Shown here: positions 15,612 to 24,117 of the stretch, one piece after another
How the letters are laid out: each line of letters starts with the position of its first letter
Numbering within the stretch: position 1 is the first letter of the stretch
DNA from: Sebaldella sp.
GTDB lineage: Bacteria > Fusobacteriota > Fusobacteriia > Fusobacteriales > Leptotrichiaceae
Assembly (NCBI GenBank): GCA_018058425.1
Contig: JAGOZX010000029.1
Location: 1-33,947, forward strand
Reading direction: 5' to 3'
DNA length: 33,947 nucleotides
Made by a program: the position numbers and the translations under genes
The notes under the pieces: model-generated
What the model saw: the letters and a program-made list of their open reading frames with translations, nothing else
Told to the model about the DNA's origin: nothing
Databases searched by the model: none

Positions 15612-16259
15612 TTACAAACTATTTTCTTTCTCATTACTCTCTTCATTCTTAGAATACTTAGCCAAATACTTATTAATCAAAGCATTCGATCCAAAACCTC
15701 CAGATAAGACTGTCCTCATGGTATCCTCAACAGTTTCATCTATCTCATAAACATGCTCTCTCGGTACATGATAAATAAATCCTGATGTAGGATTAGGAGC
15801 AGTTGGACAAAATATTGTAACATACTTTTCATTATCATCGTCTGTTACAATCCCAGTTAATAAAACATCATTATTATATAAATTAAATAAAACAACTTTT
15901 GAAAAAGGTCTCGACTTTTTATCACTTGAAAATAATTGGCTTAGAGCTCCCTTTATCATCTTATATCCTGGTATTTTTGAAAGCAGTTTCTCTTCTATAT
16001 TAATATGAATCCAATTTCCAATTCTAGTGGTTACAAACATTCCAACTAAGAAACAAACAGTTATAATTACTGCTATAGCAATTATAATTGAAACAAATTT
16101 TATTCCTATAAACCTGTCTACCACATGTGTAACAGGATTTATATACTTTACTATAAAGTTAACTAAAATACTAAAAACCCATACTATCAAAGCTACAGGA
16201 AGTATTACTAAAACTCCGCCAATTATTGATGTAATAAAAAAATTCTTTAATCTTTTCAA
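15612..16259 (-). CDS. DUF502 family membrane protein
   Basis: The 215-residue protein has two transmembrane segments (about residues 9-33 and 53-77) followed by a conserved cytosolic region: PGYKMIKGALSQLFSSD, FSKVVLF, CPTAPNPTSGF and VPREHVYEIDETVEDTMRTVLSGG, the pattern of DUF502 proteins. The function of the family is unknown. The start is TTG at 16257-16259 with GAGGAG seven to eight bases upstream, and the encoded MKRLKNFF start fits the family. It is the last gene of the udk operon, 13 bases after the flavoprotein gene. Confidence 0.87.
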   Translation of the reverse strand: MKRLKNFFITSIIGGVLVILPVALIVWVFSILVNFIVKYINPVTHVVDRFIGIKFVSIIIAIAVIITVCFLVGMFVTTRIGNWIHINIEEKLLSKIPGYKMIKGALSQLFSSDKKSRPFSKVVLFNLYNNDVLLTGIVTDDDNEKYVTIFCPTAPNPTSGFIYHVPREHVYEIDETVEDTMRTVLSGGFGSNALINKYLAKYSKNEESNEKENSL

Positions 16260-16272
16260 CTTTTTTCTCCTC

Positions 16273-17613
16273 TTATTTTATAATTTTTCTATATGCTACT
16301 AAAAGAGGATTCCAAACACTTGCATTTGTAGGAGAATAAGCAAAATCTATATCTATAAATTTCTCTATTGGTATATCAAATGTAATAACAATAGCTATTT
16401 GATCTATAAATTGAGCTACTGCGTCATAACCTATAATTGTTCCTCCTAATAATACTTTCTTATCCTTATCATATATTATCTCAACTTTATTTGGCTTAGA
16501 ATCTTCAAATCCTGAATTTTTCGCCATTGCTTTCATCTCTAATTTTTCAGCATTAAATCCATGCTTTTTAGCCTCTTCAAGACTTAGCCCAGTTTGAGCT
16601 ATTTTTATATCATAAAATGATGTAGCAAAACTCTTTAATGCACCTTTCCAAGAAACATTTTCTCCAGATAGATACTTTGCCAAAATTATTGCCTCTTTAT
16701 TAGCAACATCTCCAAAAGGTACATATAAATCATCATTTGTTAGGATATTTTTCGTAAATATTGTGTCACCTAAAGCATAAACATCTTTTATGTTTGTCTC
16801 AAATTTATCATTTACAACAATTTTCCCACTTTTAGTTTCTAACTTATCATTTTTTATAAAACCAATATTTGGTGTTATTCCAATGCTAAATAATGCTACA
16901 TCAAAGTTTACTTCTTCTCCAGAATCTAAAACTAAACTCTGTCCTAAATCAGCAGAACTCTTTACTTCCACTACTCCAGAATTCATTTTTAACTTCACAT
17001 CTCTAACTTCTATTTCTTTCAAAATTGGTTCTTTCATCTCTTGACTCATACTTGGAAATATTATATCTATTTTTTCTATAATTGTTACATCTAATCCTCT
17101 TTTTTTAAATGCTTCTGCCATTTCCAGACCTATAAATCCTGCACCAACTACAACAGCTTTTTTTAGATCCTTTTTTGTATCTAAGTACTCTTTTATCTTT
17201 TCAGCATGTACAGCATGTGAAAGTGTAAATACATTTTCTAAATTTTCTTTATAACCTTTTATACTTGGAACAAATGATTTCGCACCAAATGCCAATATTA
17301 ATTTATCATATTTAAAAGTTCCGCTTATTTCACTTCCTGCTATCTCTAATTCTTTATTATCAAAGTTGATATCTTTCACTTCATGATTTATCAAAACATT
17401 TACTCCACGAGCTTTGAAATCTTCAGGTGCTCCTAGTACAACATCATTAAAACTTAACTCATTTGATATATAATATGGTGTTGGACATCCTGCCCATGCA
17501 ACATACTTTGTTTTTTCAAAAACTGTTACTTCATCATTTGGATTTAATTTTTTATACTGTGTAGAAAACATCATTCCTGCTGCTCCTCCACCTATTACTG
17601 CTATTTTAGACAT
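16273..17613 (-). CDS. CoA-disulfide reductase / NADH oxidase-like flavoprotein
   Basis: The 446-residue protein belongs to the pyridine nucleotide-disulfide oxidoreductases with a single active-site cysteine. It has the FAD motif IGGGAAGMMFS, the redox Cys43 in WAGCPTPYY, the NAD(P)H motif VVGAGFIGLEMAEAF and the second FAD motif DVYALGDT, and it ends with the dimerisation domain. CoA-disulfide reductases and NADH oxidases cannot be told apart from this; the usual NCGLPYY motif is replaced by GCPTPYY. No rhodanese domain is fused. The ATG at 17611-17613 is chosen because GGAG is eight bases upstream and it places the Cys at 43. It starts 5 bases after udk. Confidence 0.82.
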   Translation of the reverse strand: MSKIAVIGGGAAGMMFSTQYKKLNPNDEVTVFEKTKYVAWAGCPTPYYISNELSFNDVVLGAPEDFKARGVNVLINHEVKDINFDNKELEIAGSEISGTFKYDKLILAFGAKSFVPSIKGYKENLENVFTLSHAVHAEKIKEYLDTKKDLKKAVVVGAGFIGLEMAEAFKKRGLDVTIIEKIDIIFPSMSQEMKEPILKEIEVRDVKLKMNSGVVEVKSSADLGQSLVLDSGEEVNFDVALFSIGITPNIGFIKNDKLETKSGKIVVNDKFETNIKDVYALGDTIFTKNILTNDDLYVPFGDVANKEAIILAKYLSGENVSWKGALKSFATSFYDIKIAQTGLSLEEAKKHGFNAEKLEMKAMAKNSGFEDSKPNKVEIIYDKDKKVLLGGTIIGYDAVAQFIDQIAIVITFDIPIEKFIDIDFAYSPTNASVWNPLLVAYRKIIK

Positions 17614-17618
17614 TACCA

Positions 17619-18263
17619 TCACTCCTTTTCATTTAGTACAGATAATAAATGCTTTAATCTTGTAGCTACCATCTTTATTCCAATTTTGTTATTACCACCT
17701 CTTGGAATAATAACATCTGCATACCTCTTACTAGGAACTACAAATTCTAAATGCATTGGTTTTACTGTTTTTCTATATTGGTCTTTTATACTGTCAAAAC
17801 TTCTTCCACGTTCTTTCATATCACGCTCTATTCTTCTTAGTAACCGTTCGTCATCATCAGTATCTACAAAAACTTTTACATCAAATAAATCTCTTAATTC
17901 ATCTAAAGTAAATAGTAGAATCCCCTCCACTATAATTAGCTTTGTTGGCTTTACAACCTCTGTTTCATCTTTTCTATTATATGTTTGAAAATCATAAATT
18001 GGTTTTTCTATTGACTTACCTTCTCTTAAATCTTTAATATGCTCAATTAAAAGCGGAAAATCTATTAGATCTGGATGATCATAATTTAGCTCCACTCTTT
18101 CTACAAAAGAAAGATTATCATTTCTTTTATAATATGAATCTTGTTCTAATAAAATAGGATCCACTGCATAACTTTTCAAATAATTTAAGATATAATGAGC
18201 AACGCTTGTCTTTCCTGATCCTGTTCCTCCTGCTATTCCTACTACTATAGAATTACTTTCCAT
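17619..18263 (-). CDS. udk: Uridine kinase
   Basis: The 214-residue protein is full length for uridine/cytidine kinase, which phosphorylates uridine and cytidine in pyrimidine salvage. It has the P-loop GIAGGTGSGKTSVAHYIL, the LEQDSYYK substrate segment, YDHPDLIDFPLL, YDFQTYNR, VEGILLF and the lid arginines in RRIERDMKERGRS. GGAGG lies a few bases before the ATG. It leads a three-gene operon with the flavoprotein and DUF502 genes; the functional link is not obvious. Confidence 0.95.
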   Translation of the reverse strand: MESNSIVVGIAGGTGSGKTSVAHYILNYLKSYAVDPILLEQDSYYKRNDNLSFVERVELNYDHPDLIDFPLLIEHIKDLREGKSIEKPIYDFQTYNRKDETEVVKPTKLIIVEGILLFTLDELRDLFDVKVFVDTDDDERLLRRIERDMKERGRSFDSIKDQYRKTVKPMHLEFVVPSKRYADVIIPRGGNNKIGIKMVATRLKHLLSVLNEKE

Positions 18264-18377
18264 AATACCTCCATCATATTAAGTATATAACATCTAAGAT
18301 GAGTTTTCAATATTTTTTACTGTGTAATTTATTATATTATATACTAAAAGCCATGACTATAATCAATTATAAACTCT

Positions 18378-19463
18378 TCATCTTTTCTTTTGATAAATTT
18401 TTATAAACTTATCTCCGCCATCATAGTACTTGGCTGTTATCTTCATGATATCACTTTCATATTCAAAGGGCTGTCCTTTTTTTATACTAGATATACTGCT
18501 CCATAAAAAAAGAAAAGAGTTATCTACAATATATGCATTTGTTAAAATAAGTGATTTATACTGATTAAATGACTTCACATTATTTACAGAATAGATAAGA
18601 AGATAATTCTCATTATATTCTGACACTTTTTCCTCTATTTTACTTAAAAAGTATTCTTCAAAATTTTTCTCATTATTTCTTTTTTTCATATCATTTAATA
18701 TAACAGACAGACTTTCATAAGATACTGTATTTAAACAATAAAGAATCTTATGAAATAATAATTCATAATTTTTTATTTCACTAAAACTACCTAATATTAA
18801 GTTTATTTGATTTAGTTTATCTTCATTTATTGTAAAAAATTCCAAAGTGCTTATCTTACCATTTTGCTTGTTATTTCTTTTTATTTTATTATAAAAAAAC
18901 TTTTTATTTGATATCTGATTTATTTCATTTATTGATGGAAGCAGAACATATTTTTCAAAGTCATATAACCTATTATAGTTTGTCTTTAGATTCAGAGTAT
19001 CTTTTAATTCATTTATGCCTATTTTTATATAATTTAAGTTCTGTAACTTTGAAGCCAAAAAATTATATAAAATTATACTGTAAGAAAAACTAAATGAAAA
19101 AAACAGCGATAATTTTAGCTCATATAAATAATGCTCTGGCTTAAATGTATTCAAAAAATCACTTGAAAATTCAAACTCCACACTCTCATCATTTATAATT
19201 TTATATGAATTAGAAACTACAAAATTTCCCTTATACTCATTTTTTAATTCATCTATTATCTTATATTTTATTCTTATATTTAGAAAATCATCTAATATTT
19301 CTTCCAATTCATTGTTAGAGTATCTATTTATACAGCCTTTTATTTCCATTATATTAAAAAGGATCTTTTCTTTATTGTCAAAACTTTTATTATCAAGAAT
19401 AAATTTTAAGATTTTTTTATCAAAAAATTTTAAATCCTCTTTTAAATCTAAAAAATATATCAT
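18378..19463 (-). CDS. Rep_3-like replication initiator protein on the chromosome
   Basis: The 361-residue, Lys/Asn-rich protein shows the layout of plasmid initiators of the RepB/Rep_3 superfamily. Around residues 125-215 it has a winged-helix pattern, SYSIILYNFLASKLQ, then GINELKDTLNLKTNYNRLYDF, then VLLPSINEINQISNKKFFY and a GKISTLEFFTI strand, as in Rep_3 proteins (ELK..L.....Y..F....L.PAI.EIN). Sequence identity to any named Rep is not known to me. GAGGTG lies before the ATG. No ParA/ParB, relaxase or iteron array is present; only two 12-base iteron-like units sit upstream (19480-19502). It may be a domesticated or remnant plasmid gene. Confidence 0.55.
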   Translation of the reverse strand: MIYFLDLKEDLKFFDKKILKFILDNKSFDNKEKILFNIMEIKGCINRYSNNELEEILDDFLNIRIKYKIIDELKNEYKGNFVVSNSYKIINDESVEFEFSSDFLNTFKPEHYLYELKLSLFFSFSFSYSIILYNFLASKLQNLNYIKIGINELKDTLNLKTNYNRLYDFEKYVLLPSINEINQISNKKFFYNKIKRNNKQNGKISTLEFFTINEDKLNQINLILGSFSEIKNYELLFHKILYCLNTVSYESLSVILNDMKKRNNEKNFEEYFLSKIEEKVSEYNENYLLIYSVNNVKSFNQYKSLILTNAYIVDNSFLFLWSSISSIKKGQPFEYESDIMKITAKYYDGGDKFIKIYQKKR

Positions 19464-19479
19464 AATAAATCACCTCAAA

Positions 19480-19502
19480 TATACACGAATCTATACACCA
19501 AT
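19480..19502. repeat. Two 12-base direct repeats before the Rep-like gene
   Basis: TATACACGAATC is followed directly by TATACACCAAT, matching at 10 of 11 positions. They lie 17-39 bases upstream of the initiator-like gene, where an autorepressing Rep protein would bind. Two units are too few to call an origin. Confidence 0.4.
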
Positions 19503-19616
19503 TACTTCGTTCATTTTAATTATAGCTCATTTATGAAGTTTTTCAAGTTTAAAAATAAAAAAATAGACGAAATCATAAATTCAAGATATTGCTAAAAAGA
19601 AATAATGTATTACACT

Positions 19617-19622
19617 TATAAT
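19617..19622 (+). promoter_or_regulatory. -10 element of the PTS operon
   Basis: TATAAT lies 40 bases before the GTG start of the first EIIA gene. No strong -35 is seen at 17 bases (AAAAAG), so expression may depend on an activator. I did not find a clear catabolite-repression site. Confidence 0.4.
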
Positions 19623-19661
19623 ACTAGATCTGGTGATTATCTTTAAGAAGGGAGTTTATTT

Positions 19662-20102
19662 GTGAAACAAGAATTACTAAAAAAAGAATGTATTAAATTA
19701 AATGTAAATGCAAAGAACTGGGAAGATGCAATATCTATTGCAGGAAATCTTTTAGTCAATAATAACTTCATAAAAAAAGAGTATATCACTGCAATAATTG
19801 AAATGGTAAAAGAATTAGGCCCATATATTGTTATCACAGATGGAGTTGCTATTCCTCATGCAAGGCCTGAAGATGGTGTAATAAAATTGGGATACAGTCT
19901 AATAACTCTTGATCCTCCAATAAACTTTGGAAACCCTGATAATGATCCTGTAAAATTAATTGTTTGTATTGCTGCAATTGACAATAATTCGCATATTGAT
20001 CTTATCACAAAACTAGTTAATTTAATAAATAATGATAAATTAGCTGAAATAATAAATGCAAAAGCTATAGAAACAGTGTTGAAAATATTCAATGAGGACT
20101 AA
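19662..20102 (+). CDS. PTS EIIA component, ascorbate (Ula/Sga) type
   Basis: The 146-residue protein is a PTS_EIIA type-2 domain. The phospho-accepting histidine is His66 in VAIPHARPEDG, the HARP form common in UlaC-like proteins. It transfers phosphate from HPr to EIIB. The start is GTG with GGGAG eight bases upstream. It is the first gene of a six-gene operon in the order EIIA, kinase, EIIB, EIIC, TPR protein, aldolase. The substrate is not necessarily ascorbate, because no UlaD/E/F/G gene is present. Confidence 0.9.
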   Translation: MKQELLKKECIKLNVNAKNWEDAISIAGNLLVNNNFIKKEYITAIIEMVKELGPYIVITDGVAIPHARPEDGVIKLGYSLITLDPPINFGNPDNDPVKLIVCIAAIDNNSHIDLITKLVNLINNDKLAEIINAKAIETVLKIFNED

Positions 20103-20140
20103 CACTTATTAATCAAAATAAGAATAAAAGGAGGAGTAAA

Positions 20141-21133
20141 ATGAAAAATATTGCAGTAATAACAAGTGGAGGTGATGCACCGGGGATAAACTCTGTATTT
20201 TCAGGTATGCTTAATACTGCAAGAAATGTAAAAATTTGGGGGTACAACGGCGGCTTTGATGGAATCCTATCTAATATGCCAAAACTAATAAATAATCTTC
20301 ATACGGAGGAATTTGTGACTGACAGCAAGCTTCTTTTTCAAACTGCAAGAAGTAAAACTCCACAGATGAAAAATGGAATAGAAAAAATAGTAAATAAACT
20401 AAAAAAAGATAAGATGGATGCTTTGGTGGTTTGTGGTGGAGACGGCTCATCAAAAGCAGCTAAGCTAATTGATGACTTTGGTTTTCCAGTAATGGTAATC
20501 CCTATGACCATTGATAATGATATTGATGGTATTGACTACACAATTGGCCATGATTCTGTAATAAATAAAATAAAAGATATTATAAACGACCTTCATAAAA
20601 CCGCACATAATATGCCAAATCGAATATTCATGGTAGAAGTTTTTGGTGGAAATCATGGTTCTATAGCGTTATCTTCTGCTATAGCCTCTGGTTCTAACAT
20701 GGTATTTTTACCAGAATATAAATTAAATCTTGATAAGATATGTGATGAAATACAAAAACAAATAACACAGAAAGAATACTTGATAATTATATGTTCTGAG
20801 GGTGCTTATCTTTCTGATGAATATTCATCTGGTAATCAAGGAATTTCATTTGAAATAGGTAAATTAATAAGTGAAAAAATAAATGAAAGAATAAGATACA
20901 GTATTCTGGGATACTTTCAAAGAGGTGGTTCACCTAGTTCTTATGACAGTATCATTGGTACAAAGTCTGGTAATCTTGCTATTGATAGTCTTCTATCTGG
21001 CAAACATGGCTATATGATAGGAATAAAAAACAGTGATCTTAGTCTTATAAAATTAGACAAAATAAACCTTAAAAAGAAAGAACTAGATAAAGATTTAGTT
21101 TTAATAGCTAAAAATAAAAAAATATTAGTTTAG
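20141..21133 (+). CDS. Phosphofructokinase homologue with altered substrate pocket
   Basis: The 330-residue protein has the length and fold of PfkA: TSGGDAPGIN, the nucleotide loop GGDGS (99-103) of ATP-dependent enzymes, catalytic TIDND (123-127), and QRGGSP near the C-terminus. Several positions differ from Escherichia coli PfkA. The residue before TIDND is Met122 instead of Gly (Lys in PPi enzymes), the fructose-6-phosphate segment MGR is FGG (168-170), and the substrate His of GHIQRGG is Tyr258 (GYFQRGG). Arg equivalents 162, 243 and 252 seem kept. I infer an ATP-dependent kinase of another ketose phosphate supplied by the PTS. It lies between EIIA and EIIB, 9 bases before EIIB. Confidence 0.85.
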   Translation: MKNIAVITSGGDAPGINSVFSGMLNTARNVKIWGYNGGFDGILSNMPKLINNLHTEEFVTDSKLLFQTARSKTPQMKNGIEKIVNKLKKDKMDALVVCGGDGSSKAAKLIDDFGFPVMVIPMTIDNDIDGIDYTIGHDSVINKIKDIINDLHKTAHNMPNRIFMVEVFGGNHGSIALSSAIASGSNMVFLPEYKLNLDKICDEIQKQITQKEYLIIICSEGAYLSDEYSSGNQGISFEIGKLISEKINERIRYSILGYFQRGGSPSSYDSIIGTKSGNLAIDSLLSGKHGYMIGIKNSDLSLIKLDKINLKKKELDKDLVLIAKNKKILV

Positions 21134-21142
21134 GAGTGAAGT

Positions 21143-21439
21143 ATGAAAAAATTAGAGATTTTAATGGTTTGTGGTGCAGGCTTAGGAAGTAGTTTTGCAT
21201 GTGAAATGAGTGTAGAGGCAGTCATAAAGGATTTAGGGGTTGATGCTAACTTAAGTCATTGCGATATTTCATCTGCTCCATCCACTAAAGCAGATATCAT
21301 AGTAACTGGAAGTAATTTTGAATCACAGTTTTCAAATTATGAAATTAAATCCAAAATTATTTTTCTAAAAAAAATGGTTGATAAAAATGAAATTAGAGAA
21401 AAACTAGAGCCTGTATTAAAAGAGATGGGTGTATTATAA
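21143..21439 (+). CDS. PTS EIIB component, ascorbate (Ula/Sga) type
   Basis: The 98-residue protein has the phospho-cysteine Cys10 in the loop VCGAGLGSSFACEM, as in UlaB-type EIIB domains. It passes phosphate from EIIA to the sugar bound by EIIC. AGGAGTGAAGT lies before the ATG and EIIC starts 12 bases after its stop. Confidence 0.93.
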   Translation: MKKLEILMVCGAGLGSSFACEMSVEAVIKDLGVDANLSHCDISSAPSTKADIIVTGSNFESQFSNYEIKSKIIFLKKMVDKNEIREKLEPVLKEMGVL

Positions 21440-21451
21440 GGAGGTTATATA

Positions 21452-22720
21452 ATGGGAATTTTAAGATTTATTGTAAATGATATTCTTGGTCAGGCTTCTA
21501 TTTTAGTAGCTTTAATAGCAATGCTTGGATTAATAGCTCAAAAAAAGTCTATTGGACAAACTATAACAGGAAGTTTTAAGACTTTATTAGGATTTTTAGT
21601 TCTTATTGCTGGTTCAAGTATTATTGTGGGTACTCTTACCTTTTTAGGCGAAATTTTTCAAAAAGGATTTAATATGAGAGGTGTGGTTACAGATGTTGGT
21701 GCAATAGCTGGAATAGCTCAAAAAACCTTAGGTAAGGAAACTGCATTAATCATGGTTCTAGCATTTTTTATAAATATACTTGTTGCAAGATTTACCAAAT
21801 TCAAGTATATATTTCTAACTGGTCAGGCTTCACTATGGATGGCAACTGTTTGTTCAGTTGTTGGTTATATGGGAGGATTACGAGGTCTGCCGTTAATACT
21901 AATGGGTGGAATCATTGCGGGACTTATGGCAGTATTAATGCCCGCTATAGCACAGCCTGTTGTTAGAAAAATAACAGAATCCGATGACATTGCACTAGGG
22001 CATTATTGTACAATTGGATACTTATTTGAAGCTGGAATTGCAAAATTAGTGGGTAATAAAGAACACAGCACAGAGGATTTAAAACTCCCAAAAAGTTTTG
22101 AATTTTTACAAGATACTTATTTATCTATGATGGTTGTTATGATTCCTATCTATTTAATTCCTGCTATTGTAGCAGGACCGCAAGTAATAGCTGTCCATGC
22201 TGGTAATATGAATTATTTAGTATATTCATTTTTACAAGCAGTACAATTCGTAGTGGGAGTTTATGTTCTACTTTCTGGAGTAAGACTTTTATTAGCCGAA
22301 ATAGTTCCTGCTTTTAGAGGAATTGCAATGAAAATAGTTCCAGATGCCATTCCGGCACTTGATTGTCCTGTTTTATTCCCATATGCTCCAAACGCTGTAA
22401 TTATAGGTTTTATCACTACAACTATTGGTTCAGTACTTGGAATGTTTATTTTACCACTATTTGGCCTTGCCATTATTTTACCAGGAATGCTTACGAACTT
22501 TTTTGCTGGTGGTACAGCTGGTATCTTTGGAAATGCTGTTGGTGGTAGAAGAGGGGCCATAATTGGCGGTATTGCTCATGGATTCTTTATTACATTACTA
22601 CCTGCATTATTACTTCCACTTTTAGGAAGCTTTGGCTTTGAAAACGTTACATTTAGTGACTCTGATGTTATTAGTGTTGGATTAGTTTTCGGTCATATCC
22701 TAAAATTCATCTTCCCATAG
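21452..22720 (+). CDS. PTS EIIC permease, ascorbate (UlaA/SgaT) family
   Basis: The 422-residue protein is a polytopic membrane permease of the UlaA/SgaT family, part of the ascorbate-galactitol PTS superfamily. It begins MGILRFIVNDILGQASILVA and has about ten or eleven hydrophobic segments. Family motifs include LLGFLVLIAGSSIIVG, VARFTKFKYIFLTGQ, the FRGIAMKIVPDAIPALDCP region and FAGGTAGIFGNAVGGRRGA. It binds and translocates the sugar during phosphorylation. AAGGAGG lies before the ATG. The substrate cannot be read from the sequence; related permeases carry ascorbate and other sugars. Confidence 0.92.
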   Translation: MGILRFIVNDILGQASILVALIAMLGLIAQKKSIGQTITGSFKTLLGFLVLIAGSSIIVGTLTFLGEIFQKGFNMRGVVTDVGAIAGIAQKTLGKETALIMVLAFFINILVARFTKFKYIFLTGQASLWMATVCSVVGYMGGLRGLPLILMGGIIAGLMAVLMPAIAQPVVRKITESDDIALGHYCTIGYLFEAGIAKLVGNKEHSTEDLKLPKSFEFLQDTYLSMMVVMIPIYLIPAIVAGPQVIAVHAGNMNYLVYSFLQAVQFVVGVYVLLSGVRLLLAEIVPAFRGIAMKIVPDAIPALDCPVLFPYAPNAVIIGFITTTIGSVLGMFILPLFGLAIILPGMLTNFFAGGTAGIFGNAVGGRRGAIIGGIAHGFFITLLPALLLPLLGSFGFENVTFSDSDVISVGLVFGHILKFIFP

Positions 22721-22735
22721 AAATAGGTGAATAAT

Positions 22736-23122
22736 ATGAATTTAAAAAACCTTTTTAAGAAAAAAGAGAATTTATCTAATACAAAAATTATAGATATAGA
22801 GAGTATTAAAAATGAGATTTCTGAGTTAGAAAAGGAATTAGATAATAATATATCAAATATAGATAAAGCTGAACTTCTAAATAAGCTTGGAATATTTAAT
22901 TTAGAAATTGGAAACATTGATAAGTCAATTGATTATTTTGAACAATGTCTGGAAATTGATAGAACCATGATGTCTCCACAGACTAAGTTAATGAAGGCTT
23001 ATAATATAAAAAGAAAAGAATCTGTAGAAAATAAAAATCCAGAGTTATCTGATATTTATATGAAAAAAATAGATGATCTAATGGCTCTCTCGAAAGATGC
23101 TATTAGATATGGAAAAAAATAA
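22736..23122 (+). CDS. Small TPR-like protein in the PTS operon
   Basis: The 128-residue cytosolic protein begins with a basic/coiled-coil stretch (MNLKNLFKKKENL, then Lys/Glu-rich) and has one clear TPR-like helix pair at about residues 45-78 (AELLNKLGIFNLEIGNIDKSIDYFEQCLEID). The ATG at 22736 has AGGTGA seven bases upstream; the GTG three codons earlier overlaps this site. It lies 15 bases after EIIC and 20 before the aldolase, so it belongs to the operon. Its role is unknown; a protein-interaction role is plausible from TPR proteins in general. Confidence 0.7.
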   Translation: MNLKNLFKKKENLSNTKIIDIESIKNEISELEKELDNNISNIDKAELLNKLGIFNLEIGNIDKSIDYFEQCLEIDRTMMSPQTKLMKAYNIKRKESVENKNPELSDIYMKKIDDLMALSKDAIRYGKK

Positions 23123-23142
23123 TTTTAAAGAAGGTGAAAATT

Positions 23143-23991
23143 TTGTACGTAAATTCAAATGAAATATTAAAAAATGCAAAATTAAATAAATATGGTATAG
23201 GAGCATTTAATGTACACTGTTTAGAAATGCTTCCTTCAATGGTAAAGTCAGGAATCATAAAAAATGCACCTGTTATACTCCAAATTTCAAATGGTACTGC
23301 TGAATATATTGGTATGAAATTATTAGTTAATAGTATGAAAACTTTAGTAGAAGATACTAATTTACCATTTGTACTTCATCTAGATCATACAAAAGATTTT
23401 GAGATGATTAAAAAAGCAATTGATGCAGGTTTTACTTCTGTTATGATCGATGGTTCCAGCCTAAGTCTTAGTGAAAATATAGAACTTACAAAAAGAGTAG
23501 TTGAGTATGCACATTCAAAAAATGTAAGTGTTGAAGGTGAATTAGGTACCATTGGAGGAACTGAGGAGGGAATCAGCGTTCACGAAGATGACATAATGTA
23601 TACAAGACCTGAAGATGCACAAAAATTTTTAAAAGAGACAAACGTTGATGCGCTTGCTATAGCAATTGGAACATCACATGGACAGTATAAGTCCAAAGCT
23701 AAATTAAATTTTGAAGTTTTAAAAAAAATAAATGAAATTTCAGATAAACCACTTGTTTTACATGGTGGCACTGGAGTCTCAGATGTTGATATAAAAACGT
23801 GTATTACGAATGGAATTTCAAAAATAAATGTTGGAACTGAAGTTAATATTGCATGGATTCGAGAAGCAAAAATACAGTTTGAAAAATCAAAACTAGAAGA
23901 TTCTCTTAGAGATATCATCATTCCTTGTAATAACAAAGTAGAGGATGTATTAATAAATAAGATCACATTATTTGAAAGTAGAGTGGGGTAA
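23143..23991 (+). CDS. Class II ketose-bisphosphate aldolase, GatY/KbaY-like
   Basis: The 282-residue protein is a zinc-dependent class II aldolase. It shows GAFNVH, the catalytic and zinc residues in HLDH (79-82), EGELGTIGG, GTSHG with His179, and LHGGTGVS with His207. The GTSHGQYKSKAKLNF segment is like the GT(A/S)HG.YK...KL(D/N)F motif of GatY/KbaY tagatose-1,6-bisphosphate aldolases. It splits a ketohexose bisphosphate into two trioses. The start is TTG at 23143, six bases after AAGGTGA; the frame's GTG at 23134 lies inside that site. It is the last gene of the PTS operon, so it probably acts on the product of the altered kinase. Confidence 0.88.
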   Translation: MYVNSNEILKNAKLNKYGIGAFNVHCLEMLPSMVKSGIIKNAPVILQISNGTAEYIGMKLLVNSMKTLVEDTNLPFVLHLDHTKDFEMIKKAIDAGFTSVMIDGSSLSLSENIELTKRVVEYAHSKNVSVEGELGTIGGTEEGISVHEDDIMYTRPEDAQKFLKETNVDALAIAIGTSHGQYKSKAKLNFEVLKKINEISDKPLVLHGGTGVSDVDIKTCITNGISKINVGTEVNIAWIREAKIQFEKSKLEDSLRDIIIPCNNKVEDVLINKITLFESRVG

Positions 23992-24068
23992 ATTTATCCT
24001 AGTATCCTGTTTTCCAAACTAATTTCAACCAAAACTAACATTCAATAATTGTACTATATGAATAAACA

Positions 24069-24117
24069 AAATAGACCTTTTTTTAATCAAAAAGATTGAA
24101 AATTCTAGGTCTATTTT
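24069..24117. terminator. Terminator of the PTS operon (can act on both strands)
   Basis: AAATAGACCT and AGGTCTATTT form the stem, with a partly paired 25-base loop and T-rich sequence on both sides. On the plus strand it ends the aldolase transcript; on the minus strand it would end the putative RNA at 24118-24257. Confidence 0.7.

Noticed and set aside
19480-19502. Plasmid origin with iterons
   Set aside because: Only two 12-base units are present, with no AT-rich/DnaA-box arrangement recognisable; reported only as a repeat.
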